Below are positions 38,101 through 50,562 of a DNA stretch of 64,000 nucleotides, one piece after another (the first letter of the stretch is position 1; each line of letters starts with the position of its first letter). The notes beneath the pieces were generated by a model. The model did no database searches. It was not told where the DNA came from and saw only the letters and a list, made by a program, of their open reading frames with translations. The translations under genes and the position numbers were made by a program. The DNA comes from Anas platyrhynchos (Eukaryota; Chordata; Aves; Anseriformes; Anatidae): the NCBI RefSeq assembly GCF_047663525.1, contig NC_092587.1, forward strand, positions 147,507,001 through 147,571,000, in the 5' to 3' direction.

Positions 38101-38472
38101 TAAGCTACTTGCTCAGACCACCTCTCAGTCCCCTAGATCAAAGTTTTAAAATGCAGAAGGTGATAGAAAGTGATGGAGAGTTACTGAGCATCAGTTTTAC
38201 TTACCAACGCTTGGTGAACTAAGGGATGTATGACAAAGCTTAGAGATGGATAGCTCTAATTCAGCTTTTTTCCCCTGTTGTAATAGCTTTCCACAAATGC
38301 CACCTCTAACAATGCAGATGTCTATTCCATGTGCTCTGGTTTGTTTTGTAAGCGTCTGAAATTGATAGCTTGAGGTTGACAAGATACCATGCACACAAGA
38401 ATACCCCTGTACTCATACCAAAGACATTCCACAAACTAGAATAAGACATTAACAGCACTTTTAATGTATCAA

Positions 38473-38478
38473 TTTATT
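38473..38478 (-). terminator. Candidate distal poly(A) signal of ABHD13
   Basis: AATAAA on the minus strand about 4.1 kb beyond the stop, with a second copy at 38530-38535. The interval up to the stop codon is free of obvious CR1 or LTR copies, which fits a long 3' UTR. This is inferred from position and signal only. Confidence 0.35.
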
Positions 38479-41054
38479 GCATATGTCAGTACATAAAAAT
38501 AGAAAAGTGTGTTTTTTTGTAAAATTAATTTTATTGTAAAAACCAGACTAGGATGGGAATGTAAAACTTTGCCACAATTAGCACATATACAGTTACATTT
38601 ATGCTTTGTCTACAAAACTTAAGAATACTTTAAAAGACATTTTTCCTTCAACTATACACTAAAGAAAAATCAAATAGAAAGCTTGCATCATTTATTCAGC
38701 GAGTGTTTCTGAATTCAAAATATGTCATTTAGAACTTGAATATATACTTTCTCTATCTACACTCTTGTGAATTCTACTCTAAGTTATACAAGCAGGATGG
38801 TATTGTAAATTATTCTTAATTGACAGTGGATCAGGTTAGTGGATCCAGACTGGTCTGGATACACCAGGCTGATCCCACTACATGCAGGAGGCACTGATTT
38901 TGTATTTGGCAGGAGTGCCCTTAGCAAAATCACCTGTCATTAACAAAAATAAAAATATACTTCTCAAGAATTAAATTATGAAATACAAATGGAGGTATGC
39001 CAGCATTGCTTTGCTATTAGGAGACCATACCTTGGAATCTCAATTCAGCCTTGCATTCTTCACTATGAACATCCAACGTGACACAAGTGATTAGCTAAGA
39101 CTCGCTGATATGCATATCTGATATAAATAGTTAATCCATTTGCCCTTCAACTGAGAGATTGTCCATAGCTGACCAAATGCATTTGTGCTATATGTCTAAT
39201 TTTACCTGAGAAATGGACATGAGGGCAGTTGTTTCAGTTAATTTTTTTTTTTTTCTCCCCATCTGAAAACAGTTAATCACTCTACGTTTCACAGTTCAGA
39301 AGCAAACACTGGGAATGTAAACTTGGGTCAGTAGGAAGCCTCAAGTATTTCAACTAATTAAAACCACGCACACAAGGTCTCATACTAGATAATTCCTCAC
39401 AAGGACTCTACAGCTACAGCTGTTCTAGTTCAACTCCTGACCCTTCCCTCCAACTTTAAAAAAAAAAAAAAATCCTTAAGCAAGTTCCTCTTATAAAAGA
39501 GACAATTCCTTTAAAGAATATATTCAAGCCAAGAGGCTTTCTTACAAACCTGTAAAAATACGTCAACTTCCTCTTTGCAAACTAGAAATGTATGTATACA
39601 CAGGACAAACACTTAGGAAACATCTATACACAAATGGAGAACTGGTATGGGAAAATATATAACAGCATTAATTGGAGTAAATGCAATGCAATCATAACGT
39701 TTTTGGCAATTTAAAGCTGTTACTACTGATTCTTGTAATGTACAGTCTGAAAATGGCTTTCAGCAGCAAACCGTAGGTTGCCATCACAGACCACAAAACA
39801 AAAATAAGTCTTGTCAGCAACAAGCTTCTTCCCCCTTCTCCCTCCTTCAGATCATATTTACAGCATTGGAAAATTTGCATAATTATTTCCTTCCTCTTTT
39901 CTTTCACTGGATTCCACAGCCAAAGCAATGAAAAAACAGAGTAGGTATTCAGCCACAAATGTGTGTGTCCAATGTATTAAGGGAGAAGCAAAAACGTGCT
40001 TATGTGGAAGCTGGAAGAAACCACATTAAGTATGCATATATGATGAGAGCATACCTGATACTTTGCAAAACCAGGCATTTTTAGGTCCTGCAGACACTAC
40101 AGTGAAAAGATATGGCTTGATAATCAAAAGTAATGTTTAGACACAGTGCACTATGAAAAGCTCTTGATTTCCATAATCCAAGGCCACACATTTGACATTG
40201 ACTTAACTGTGGACCCAAATGTGAATACTTTATTTGTACAGAAGTGCCACATAATACAGAAGGTTGGAAGGGTACTGGCAGTGATTTTGTGTGAGGTTCT
40301 TGAATGTATTTGATTAGTGCGGAGCAGGGTAAAACGTCCTCTGTTATTTTGGAAATCCACATTTAATGAAAGACAATGGTGTTTAATGGCAAACTATGAC
40401 AATTTCTGAAACAACTATTTATCTGCACACAGCTTCCAACAAGTAATTACTTTTTGGCTTTGTTAACTTGCTTTCAGAAAAAGCAATGGTTGCCCTCGGC
40501 CTTCCTTGTCTCTCCTTTATCCCTCCACCTCAATTCTAAAGCAATATGAAACAGCTGAAACAATGGATTAGAGATGATGGAAGAACTTAGTACTGTTTTA
40601 GGATACATCACAGAAAGGAAATGCTATGTCTATTAACAACTTCTTGCTATATAGACACCTCTCTCCAACCTTCCCAATCCAAACTACACCAATACCTTGT
40701 CCCCACCCAATATCACCACTAAACATCAGAAATGGTTTCAGTTTCACTCAGATTCAAAACTATGCTCTGTCTACCATGGTTTAAGTCTACAGGTCCAAAA
40801 GTGTTTTTTTTTTTTCCTATACCTTTTTCAATTGTTTGTAAACAAACCTTAGTAGTAGGATGATGAAAGATACTTACCAGAGATAGCAGCAACTTCTGGT
40901 GTGTTTGTGTTTATGAAAAGAAAATAAAAAGACCACATTTAAGTTTTTGTAGTAAAAGATTTATCACCCTACCTTCAACTCTGACAATACATAAGTGAAA
41001 GTAAACCTGTAAATTGGAGGCATAACTATAAAAGCACCAGTTCAGGAAAGCAGT

Positions 41055-41060
41055 TTTATT
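41055..41060 (-). terminator. Candidate proximal poly(A) signal of ABHD13
   Basis: AATAAA on the minus strand about 1.55 kb beyond the ABHD13 stop is a plausible end for a short transcript. Nothing else in 41,000-42,611 looks like a gene, so this stretch is best read as 3' UTR. Confidence 0.35.
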
Positions 41061-42611
41061 CAATAAGAGAACTTCAGCACAAGCTTAAAATACTACTGTC
41101 CCCATAAGGAAACAGATTTTAAGCGTGTGCTGAGATGCTTTTCTGAATCAGGGCATCATTGCAAAAAAAAAAAAAAAAAATCATTTAAAAATTTCATTCT
41201 GAAGGGGAATTGTACAGGTTTTGTGGAAGATTTTCCACAGTTCCTTCCCATAAAAGGATTTTGAAGAGGCAAATTATCAGCTGCAGCAGATAAGCAATTA
41301 AACCTGTAGAAGAGATTTACACAACACACTCCAATAAACTGAACTAATACCATGTAACTTTGATATAACTACCCAGAATTAGGTCCCTTTGAAGCCAAAA
41401 AAAATCCCATTCAGTCACAATCAAGCTCTCAATTTAAGTATTGCTGGTTTGAAATGGTGTGATGCTACCTTCAAAAGTCTCAGTATAAGAAAACTCAGTT
41501 CTACTGCTAACGCATAGGCTACTTTCACTGTAAAAGATTTGTAAGCAGATGGATAAAAGTATGAAAAAACTTATGTCTGCCAAATATTATCCTCACTATA
41601 ACAGCTCTGTAGGTTACTCTATAATCATGTGATCATTGGTAATTATTTGTTTCTTTAAGTAGCATAAATAAATCAAAGGGCACAGACTTATAACTAAACC
41701 AGCCTAAACCCAAACACAAATTGGATACTTTTACCTTGTGTGATACTTCCCTCTATCACACTCACCATCCTGCCTGGGAAATCTCACCTCAAGTGCACGG
41801 GCTAGAAACAGCAATAAATAGTTTGACTGTAAGTTAATGATGTGAGCTTGGGGTGGACAAGAGCTTTAGAAGTTAAATTACATTTTTTTTTTTGAGGGTT
41901 ACTTCTATTTTCTGTGAAGAAATCGTCTGGGCAAAATCCACCAGCCATGTTTAGGCACATACAACTTTATGGGCAACGCTAAAATGCAAACAGTAAAATG
42001 AAAACAGGGAAAGTGTCTTTTCCTCCTCAGTTGCAGTTTGAACTATATATGTATGCATAACCATTAAAAAAAGTAATAACTGAGGATAGTATACCTGTAA
42101 GTATACTCTAACATTAATGTTATTTTATATTATTTAGCACATTAAAGACTTCCCATCTTGCATAATATAAAGTTTCAAGGAATAAAACACTATCTCATGC
42201 ATGGCACACTTTAAATAAACTCTAAGAGAAACAACAAATCATTGTGCTAACCATGATTGTCCAAAAAGCTCACATACAGCATTGAAGCCTCCCACTGTTC
42301 TAAACTAATATGTTCTGTACTACTCTTGTAGCATTTTTTTTCGTTTAATAGCATCTGTTGTACATATCAAACAAATGGATTATATGGACATATCAAAAAA
42401 GTATGAGAAAGACAAAATGGTTCATTTACAATGCTGCAAATGTAAAAGTTATCTGGAACTTCTTAATAAAGCATCAGACCTTTCCAACTTTAATTTCACT
42501 CTTTAAGCAAGTACAGACATGACACACATGTAAAAATTAACATTCTTTCACCACTTTTCACAAACCAAGGTACAGTGCAGGTACTCCCCCGACCCCAAAG
42601 AAGAGTATCAG

Positions 42612-43625
42612 TTATATTATTGTAACATTGGATGATGTTTTCGCCATTTCTTCAGGGGAGTGACTCTTTATTACTTCTTTGATGAACTGTTCAAGTGCAG
42701 TGAAATATCCCTGGCACTGCCAAGTGTCATTATGAGTTCCGTCAGGAAAAATTGCCAATCTCTTAGTCCGAGCTGGGGATAATTCATAAAGTTGCTTCAT
42801 CATGACTGGTGGAATTAACTGGTCAGACAACCCAGAGATGAAGAGTGAAGGCATTCTGCACTGAGATATTTTTCTGTAGGACAGAAATTTATTTTTGTAG
42901 CACCATAAAGGAAGGTATCTCATTGGAAAGAAAGAAAATAAAGTGCTGGCCATGTGTGGGATGCTAAGAAAGGTGTTCTCAACCATGATGGCAGAAATCC
43001 TATGGGAATTTTCAGAAGCTAAATGAATAGCTACTGCTCCCCCCAAGGAACGGCCAAAGAGAAAAATTTTTGTTTTATCAAGATCGGACCGAGTCATCAC
43101 ATAGTCTAACACAGCCTCAGAATCTAAGTACAAACCTTCTTCACTTGCTTCTCCTTCACTTTTTCCGTACCCTCTATAATCAACAAGGATTAAGTTTACT
43201 TTCAGGTTCACCAGCATTAACAAAGCATTTGGCAACCTGTGGCCAATGTTGCCTGCATTGCCGTGAAAGTAAATGATGGTTGGAGAATATGCTGCATTGT
43301 CCCCTGTATATCTCAGCAGAATAAGATTGAGAAGAACTCCATCTTTGGTTTTGATGAAGATATTTTCATGTGGTATACCAGTAGGCATGGGAACATAAAG
43401 ACGTGATGAAGAGGGCTGTTCAGGAAAGTAAAGCAGCACATCCTGGAATTTATATAATATACCTGCTATTGACACAAATATTAGTACGAGTAGTATAATG
43501 CCTCCATACAAGTGAAAAGTTACTATTAAAGGTAAAAGAGAAATACGGCAGAGACCCCAAGACCAGGAAGCCAATGCTAGTAGCCATCTTTCAACAAAGG
43601 TCCAAAGCATCCATGACTTTTCCAT
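42612..43625 (-). CDS. ABHD13: ABHD13, membrane-anchored alpha/beta hydrolase
   Basis: A complete 337-residue frame in one exon, the same length as the mammalian protein. Residues about 37-57 are a single membrane span near the N-terminus, so it is a predicted type II membrane serine hydrolase. The fold markers are all present: HGNAG (121-125) for the oxyanion hole, the nucleophile elbow G191-R-S193-L-G195, then D268 (SGLSDQL) and H298 (DGTHND), which complete the Ser-Asp-His triad at the spacing known for ABHD13. The start ATG has A at -3 and G at +4. A longer open frame (from 43793) exists upstream but runs into an intron: the acceptor TTTTTAACAG| lies at 43661, leaving 35 nt of 5' UTR in this exon. 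The substrate is not established. It sits head-to-head with LIG4 across a CpG island. Confidence 0.98.
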   Translation of the reverse strand: MEKSWMLWTFVERWLLALASWSWGLCRISLLPLIVTFHLYGGIILLVLIFVSIAGILYKFQDVLLYFPEQPSSSRLYVPMPTGIPHENIFIKTKDGVLLNLILLRYTGDNAAYSPTIIYFHGNAGNIGHRLPNALLMLVNLKVNLILVDYRGYGKSEGEASEEGLYLDSEAVLDYVMTRSDLDKTKIFLFGRSLGGAVAIHLASENSHRISAIMVENTFLSIPHMASTLFSFFPMRYLPLWCYKNKFLSYRKISQCRMPSLFISGLSDQLIPPVMMKQLYELSPARTKRLAIFPDGTHNDTWQCQGYFTALEQFIKEVIKSHSPEEMAKTSSNVTII

Positions 43626-46600
43626 TGTAGTAGTCAGTAATCTTTTACTCCGAGTAAATCCTGTTAAAAAAAAAAAAGACATATAAATATGGAGGGAAAA
43701 AATGAAGTGATATTTTATTACATAAAAGTCAACATTACAAAAAAGCATAAGTGTCAAACTTGGAGTGAAACTCCTTTGGAATTTGGAAAACATACAGTTC
43801 TGTAAAACAGGTAGAAAAGTAAAGACAAGTCTTTGAAACTTTCCAAAATCACATTTGCATTATTTCAAATGGGTAATATCCAACAGTGGCTCTAAAAAAT
43901 CGGTTGAGTGTAACCATGAAGTGTTTTCCCTCAGTCATCCCTACTGACCCAGGCAGCAAACATACAGATTAGTTTGTTCAAGCTTCTCAAAAGTAAATCT
44001 ATAATTCAGAGAGCACAAACAAAAGTAGCTCGATTAAGGCCAAGAGGAATATTCAATAAGCCTATGCACTTCACTCCGCAACCACTCAAGGCTAACAAGG
44101 CACACAGGGTCAGCTATCATTCAGTAGTTTCAAAACTGAGTGTTTTTGAGTGTTTCAAAACCCCAATCAACTGTGATTATAGAGCGACATGCAAAACAAT
44201 CAGAAGAGACACCAAGATCCCACACTGTACTTACATTTATAACAGAAGTTTTGCTATATTTTGATTAGTTCTGACTTACAAGTTTTAGAATAACAGATCA
44301 GTAAGCTGAATGACAAAACTGTCATCACACAGCTGACTGAGAACAGTCAGCTACCTGCATTATTCTCTGATCAGTGAAAGCACAACTGCTACATAGTCCA
44401 AAACTGAAGAGACTTATGACAAACATGTGCACCATTAAATGAGGAGAGTGGTGCTCAATGATAACAGATTAAATCTCTGTGGATCACGATATAAAAGGCC
44501 ACCACTGTAGTCACAGCCTTTGCACTCCCCAAATATGTCAATTAAGCAAAAATACCACGAAAAACTGCCATCTCTGCTTTACACAATTACAAATATATAA
44601 GTAAATCTGTTACACCTTAAGACTCAGATATTCACCAAATGCAACGTGAAATTATGTTTTTATACAGTCTATCTATTCAAAATACAGAACCATTGAAATT
44701 TAAAGTAGCTTAAGGATCAATTATCCCAAGTTTGGTTTTTTTTGTATGAGGAATTCATGTTCAATATCCAAATCCAAGTGTGCACAAATATTGTCTGTAT
44801 AGAAATTTAATTCTTGTGAACCATTTAGGACAGATGTGAAGTAGGTATTTCAATTTCCAACAGAATTCCCTAATGACGTAGACAAACATTTCCTACACTG
44901 AAGACCAAGAATGCTAACATTGATAACCACAATAAAAACACTTCTCTTACGCCCTTATTCAATTTCTATTACTTCATTACAAAATGAAAAGTCCAAAAAA
45001 CCTCTCAACAAGCAGTTCACAGAAGAGAAATAGACCCATCATTAAAAATGACTCGTAAAAAAATCTTACGTAAGATGATTACAAGTCTTGCAGATGGCTA
45101 TCCCACATACACTATGGATTGTATTTGGAGACATCCTCTGATGGCTTTATAAGCCACGTTAGCTTCCCTTGTGCACAGCTTCCCATTTTCTAGGGCAATA
45201 CTACTGAGTATTATACAACTCTGACATACTGCTGCTATGTGTGTATATATAAACGCTTTTCTACCAGAGAGAAAAGCCAATGTATCCTACAACTAGAATT
45301 CAACCCAGACTACAAATATGTAGTGAAAATAAAACTCAGGACTTCATAGATCAAACTCAATTCTTTTCTAACAAAACCCAAATCCAACACATACTCAGGG
45401 TATTTCAGCCAGCTTTCAGTAGAAATATAGCTTGTGTTCAACATGTTATGGGGTGGTGTAGTTTATGCTTAATTGTTTCACACTCACCTAACATATTTCA
45501 GTAAGGCTGACTACCCCGCACTAATGAACAACTGCTTGACCATTCAGCTTTTCTTCCCAGCTACGTGAAACTTCACTAGTTTCATCTGCTACCAGGCCTG
45601 AATCATGTCTACCTCACACCCTGATGTGAGGCTTTTTTGTGTGAGAGAACAAAGATGCAAGTTTCTTCCAGGTTCTTGCCTGCCTCCTTCCAACAGCAAT
45701 TAAAGGATCACCAGCATGGAAAATTATGGTTTCTCAAACATGCACACAGATCTGGAAAAGACTAAGGGAACACAATTTCATTCTCAAGAAAGCTACAAGC
45801 CATGCTTTCTGGGGAGTCCAAGGTAGCAAGCCTTCTAAATACACCTTCTCTGACCTGAATAGTAGAATACAGAGACTTCCATTTAAAGCATACGCACATC
45901 CTTTTTGTATACAGGGAGTGATATCTGTGTTTTAATTCAGTAAGGTTATCTTTCAAACACTTTATAGAATAACATCTTCTGATGCAAAAATTCCATATTG
46001 AATTATGTTGCAATTCTCTTGTATCTCTATATTCTGTGACTAGTTGGATGCCAGAAAGTGAGCGAAAGAGAACATATTTGGTCTTCAATGTCTGAGCTAG
46101 TCAACCTGAAAAACAGTGCACCTGAGACCTGGAAAAGCACATTTCTTTTTCTAGCCATGACTAGACTGTTCCTAGACTACATGAAGAAGTCTATAAGCCA
46201 TCCTTAAGATGTCCCAGCTATGGCAAGAAGCAGGTACCCTTTACCTCTTCAAAAATAAGACCTTTTAAAGTTATTTTCTATGTCACCTGCAAATATGACT
46301 AGTTAATATTGAACAGCCAACTGTTTAAAAGGATAATCTCACTTTTAATGCCTTCTACTATTAGAAGTTTAGCAGTATCACAGCTCTGCAGACAGATGGC
46401 ATGAAACATCATCCCTGTATTACAGATGGAGATACTGAAACCAAGGGAAGTCAGCAAGCTGGCCAATGCCAGGCCTTCTGTTTCAGCTAGAGAAACTAGG
46501 TTTCTCCACGAGTTTCCTTTTCTGATTTGCCAGATAAAACATTAACCTCTCAAAAAGCATTCTTTCTTAAGGTTGATCCCCTTTTACAGCACACATAGTA

Positions 46601-46649
46601 ACAGTATTTTATTACTGCTGATTATTTAAACTAAGCTAGGGGCTGTGGT

Positions 46650-47335
46650 GGTGCACTCTGCCCTGTCCCCTTAACCTGATCTTTTCACCTGTAAGCCTTC
46701 TTGAGGGATAACCATTGGTGGCAGCCGTGATGAACGCGTCTGGGCTCAAGGTGGCCTTGCAGGAGATAGATCCAAGAGCTAATGAAGCGTGCACCAACCA
46801 CATATGGCTGGTGTGCAAATATGGCTAGCAGTCAATCGTCTTACCCCATAAACAGGGGACAGCCCAGAGCCTGCTGACCTTCCTGTATTGCAGCAGACTG
46901 CATGCCATGATCTCCCCCCTGAACAGGGATGGTTCTCAAGGTTACTCCTTGAGATCAAGAGATTCCTTACCTGCAACAGATACTCATTAAGAGCTAGTTA
47001 AAACTTTGCAAGTAACTTGTTAAGCATGCTGAAACTTTGCAGCCTTAGCTAAGTGATAAAAAGGATTGATTACGCATATAATCCTTTAGGCAGAAACCAT
47101 TAAGTCTGGGATTGGGATAGCATCTGGTTGTATCTAGACTCTTTGGAGTTTGGACAGCAAAAGGGCCTCTTCTCTGAACCTCATGACTCAACGTGAGGGC
47201 TTCCCTGAAGCTTGTAGTCTGACCCTGTCCTGTATGCCTGTATGCAGGAAACAATGAAGTGACCTCGTTTAGCTTTACTAAATCACTATTTGCATCAATA
47301 AATATATTGCTGCTTCTCTCTTATGAGTCAAGTGC
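46650..47335 (+). mobile_element. Probable LTR of an avian endogenous retrovirus
   Basis: GAACAGGGATGG, AGAGATTCCTTACCTGCAAC, CATATAATCCTTTAGGCAGA (TATA-like region), CCTCTTCTCTGAACC and a TCAATAAATATATTGCTGC tail appear in LTR order. The internal order resembles avian ERV LTRs from memory. The edges, especially the left one, are uncertain. Open frames here are not genes. Confidence 0.45.
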
Positions 47336-48506
47336 ATAATCCCGTTCATAGCTAAGGATACAAAAAAGTATAAGGAAGGTGGTTTTCCTTTCTTTTTTTT
47401 TTTTTTTTTTATTTAATTTGGCATGTAAGTCAGTAAGTCAGTGTTTTATCTGGTAGATGTTTCCATAGATAACTTTTATATTAATGGAAACTTAAACATA
47501 AGCTGCTACTTGCTCTTAGCTACTGGAAAATATTTCCCAATACTAAACAGCAAGAAAGATTGAGTACCGTACTCACTACTTCTAGTTCAGTGTATATTAA
47601 CCTCCATGTAACCTACCTTCAGTTTCTCCAGACTATATAAACCCAGGTCTTCTGCTCTCCCCTCACAGATGGTGCTTTCTTAGCCACAAGCATAATCAGA
47701 AGTATTTTGTCTAGCATCTAACTGCTTCATGCTTCTTCCTATCCCTTTGGTATAGCTATATTAGGGATGCTAGCCTTTGTGAATGACAGTAATTCCTCCA
47801 AGCTTATTGATGATGCTTGTAAATTTATGAGACGACAAGAATTGAAATGCAAAGTTCTATGACAGAAACCTTTAACACAGAAGAACAGCAACTAGATGGA
47901 AGTCAATGTTCAGAATTAACTGAAAGTAAGACTCTGCCAGAGTGCTGCTGTGCCTCAAACAACCCACCTTCCTTAAAGACCATTAACGACAAATTCTGTT
48001 TATAAAGCTTCAGAACTGTGCTGCATCTCAAAGCAGAAGAGAAATTCGACAATCTTGAGCCTCAATCTCTGGAACACGCATACATCCTTGTATCTATCTC
48101 CACTGCTGAACCCACAGTCCGGGATCAGGATATATCACCACAGCCAGATCTCTGTGCTCTATCAGATGAGCTACACAGTCCGTACTTAATGCAACTACTC
48201 AGAATATAAATCACTCAGGACAACAAAAACTCTGAGAAAAAAAAAAAGTGTTCATGATCTAGATGTTTTAATATCATTCTGCTGTGCCCTAATGCTAATT
48301 TTAAACACTTAAATTTTTATGGTTTTCAGTTGATAAGGACATTAAGTTTAAACTTAAGTGCATGGGAACAATCACCCACTCATTTTGAACAGCACTAGAA
48401 ATTACGTTTGTATCTGCCACAGATCTAGTTGAATTTTTTGCCTTTGTCTACATTTTAATATTAAAACTGTTAATTTCACACACTAATCACATTATAAAAA
48501 ATTTAC

Positions 48507-48542
48507 CTTTGGACGTGATGATTTCCCGTGCTTCATTTCTGC
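48507..48542 (-). other. ABHD13: Candidate 36-nt 5' UTR micro-exon of ABHD13
   Basis: On the minus strand a good acceptor (TTGTCTTTCAG|) and a good donor (AAAG|GTAAAT) bracket 36 nt, 4.85 kb upstream of the ABHD13 coding exon. Joined to the coding exon it would give an upstream ORF. The ATG at 48536-48534 runs ten codons to the donor, then eight codons and TGA at 43636-43634, ending eight bases before the real start. Splice signals are seen directly; use of the exon is inferred. Confidence 0.35.
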
Positions 48543-49275
48543 CTGAAAGACAATTCCATTTGGGAACTTTGAGTAAAATTGCTTTTTCAATTAAACACGC
48601 AATCACTGTTTGTCTTCAATTATTTTACAGAAGCTTAAGAAGTGCTAGCAGCCAGTACCCTTAGAAGTTATGCACCTGCTTTAAGGATGAAGCCATGCAT
48701 ACCATATTCAAGCTCTTCCTGTCAAGCTCAACTCTTCCTTGAAAGAGCTGTTAAACTTGAAAATACCAGCTGGTAATGAAGTTCGAGAACCACGCTGAAG
48801 TATCCTGGACTACAAATATAACATATAAAATATACATAGCACATAATAATCAAGTTATGTTAGATTTACGCTGCCTCCTTAGAGCTAACTTTTAGTCTGC
48901 GTATTTGCATGCTTAAAGTTACATTTAAGAAAAGCATTCAGATGTTTAAGGCTGCTCTCTTTCAATAGCTTTGAAAAAGTTTTAGCAGTCACTGCAGCCC
49001 TTAAGATTTCATTACAGTTTTGAAACAAATGTGGTGGTTTTAAGAATACAGAAGAAAAAAAATTGAGAGATTTGTGCACGCCACATTCCACCACCTTCTC
49101 TAAACATAGATTAGGTTTACACGAATTTTACATTTACTCATACATCAGAAGACTTTCTTAAGTAGCAACAGTCCTCAGCTATCAAAAGTGAGATTCGCAG
49201 GAGACACTTGTCTTAAAGAAAACCTACAAGATATTTAATAAGGACAGGAAAACTACACTTTCTTAGTACTAAAAC

Positions 49276-49610
49276 CCTAGAATCACTTAGCTTGGAAAAG
49301 ACCTCCAGGATCATCTGCTCCAACCTTTACCCTAGCACTGCCAAGCCCACCGTTAAACCATGTCACTGAGCATGTCATCTACGCATTTTCTGAAGTCCTC
49401 CAGTCCTCTGGGGATGGTGATTCAACCAGTTCCTGGGGCAGCCTGTTCCAGTACCTCACAACCCTTTCAGTAAAGAAATCCTTCCTGATATCCAACCCAA
49501 ACCTCCCCTAGTGCAACTTAAGGCCAACTCTTCTCACCTTAACACTTGGTGCTTAGGACCAATCCCCGCATCGCTAAAGCCTCCTTTTAGGTAATTGCTG
49601 ATCTCAAGAA
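49276..49610 (-). mobile_element. CR1 3' part beside the CpG island
   Basis: Minus-strand CR1: TAGAATCACTTAGCTTGG, CATCTGCTCCAACC, GGCAGCCTGTTCCAGTACCT, AACCCAAACCTCCCCTAG. It lies only about 80 bases from the left edge of the LIG4/ABHD13 promoter island. Confidence 0.9.
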
Positions 49611-50214
49611 AAACTCTTATAGGAAAGTTCCAACAAAGTAGCTACCCCTTATTAAGTATCTATGCCTACTGAAAAAACAGAGCATGGACAACCCAGCCTC
49701 AGAACCTCGCAGGCCGCTTGTTGAAAGCAGAACGCCACCTCTCCCACCACACGCACTGCCACAGCTCCACACCGAGCGGTGCCCACCCATAACTGAAAAC
49801 GCAGCCCGCGGAACTCTCGCTATGCTTCTCCCCCTCACCCTACCGCGGATCTCCAGCGATTCCCCCAAGCGCACCCTCAGTCACCGCGGCACCTCCCGAG
49901 CCGAGCAGCGGGCACGGCCCACAGCCTCCCACAGCCTCCCCCCCCATCCCCCGGCGGCTCCCCAGGGCCCCCCCGCCCCGCTGGCGGCGCCCCGGCTTCG
50001 CACCCGCCTCATCCTCCCGCGGCCGCCGCCGCAGCCCCGGGCGAGCGCGGCCCCAGCTCCGACCTCCGCCGCTGCCCAGGCAGGAAGCCGCCCGCCACCG
50101 CTTCCGCTTCCGGCTCAGGCTCTGCCTTTGCTTCCGCTTCCGCTTCCTCCTCTCCTCTCCTCACGGGGCCCGGCCGCCCCGGGGCCCCGCCGCCGTCCCC
50201 GCGGCAGCGCTCAC

Positions 50215-50225
50215 TGCGCATGCGC
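50215..50225. promoter_or_regulatory. NRF-1 palindromic site
   Basis: TGCGCATGCGC matches the NRF-1 consensus core and is palindromic. It lies in the middle of the CpG island between the divergent genes. Confidence 0.6.
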
Positions 50226-50515
50226 GGCCGCCGCGCTCCCCCTCTCCCCCCTCCCCTCCGCGTCGGACCGAACCACTGCGTGTGTGGAGGGGGGGGGGGG
50301 GAGCCCCCGGCCGACACCGCCGCCGCGCTCCTCCCCTTCCGGAGCAAAGGGCCGAGGGGCGGCCGCCGCGGCTGCAGGTTTCACCGGCGCTTCACCGGCT
50401 CCACGTAGGTCCCCTACGGGGGTGGCGGGCCTTTTCTTTCTCCCTTCCCTATTTCACGCCCTTCCCCCCCCACCCCCCGGCGACGCCTTCACGCGCTCCG
50501 CTGCGGGGCCGTTGC

Positions 50516-50529
50516 GTTGCCATGGCAAC
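50516..50529. promoter_or_regulatory. Perfect X-box (RFX-type) palindrome
   Basis: GTTGCCATGGCAAC is a perfect 14-bp inverted repeat and fits the RFX-family X-box (GTNRCC, two bases, RGYAAC). It sits about 190 bases upstream of the LIG4 coding-exon acceptor, so it is in the promoter or first exon. Confidence 0.55.
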
Positions 50530-50562
50530 GGCACTCGGGGGGGGGGGAGGGAGGGCGTCGAG

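Larger units (their letters stand above)
31180..38450. other. Spacer between TNFSF13B and ABHD13
   Basis: AT-rich and poor in recent repeats: no CR1 or LTR copy was recognised. It holds poly-A/T runs (about 32271-32291, 32910-32925, 33176-33198), CAAA repeats, the 29-bp tandem duplication, a 17-bp direct repeat (about 36594 and 36628) and an ancient LINE-like piece at 35008-35135. The part just right of 31,180 should hold TNFSF13B regulatory sequence, but no motif can be singled out. Confidence 0.5.
43661..49275 (-). other. ABHD13 5' UTR intron region
   Basis: This is AT-rich sequence between the ABHD13 coding exon and the CpG island, with no convincing coding frame. It contains a probable LTR (about 46,650-47,335), a weak ancient LINE-like stretch (about 46,410-46,530) and the candidate micro-exon at 48507-48542. 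The first exon of ABHD13 is expected inside the island, but I could not fix its donor. Confidence 0.5.

Noticed and set aside
43626-43793. 56-residue N-terminal extension of ABHD13
   Set aside because: It crosses a splice acceptor at 43661 and is not part of the 337-residue family protein.
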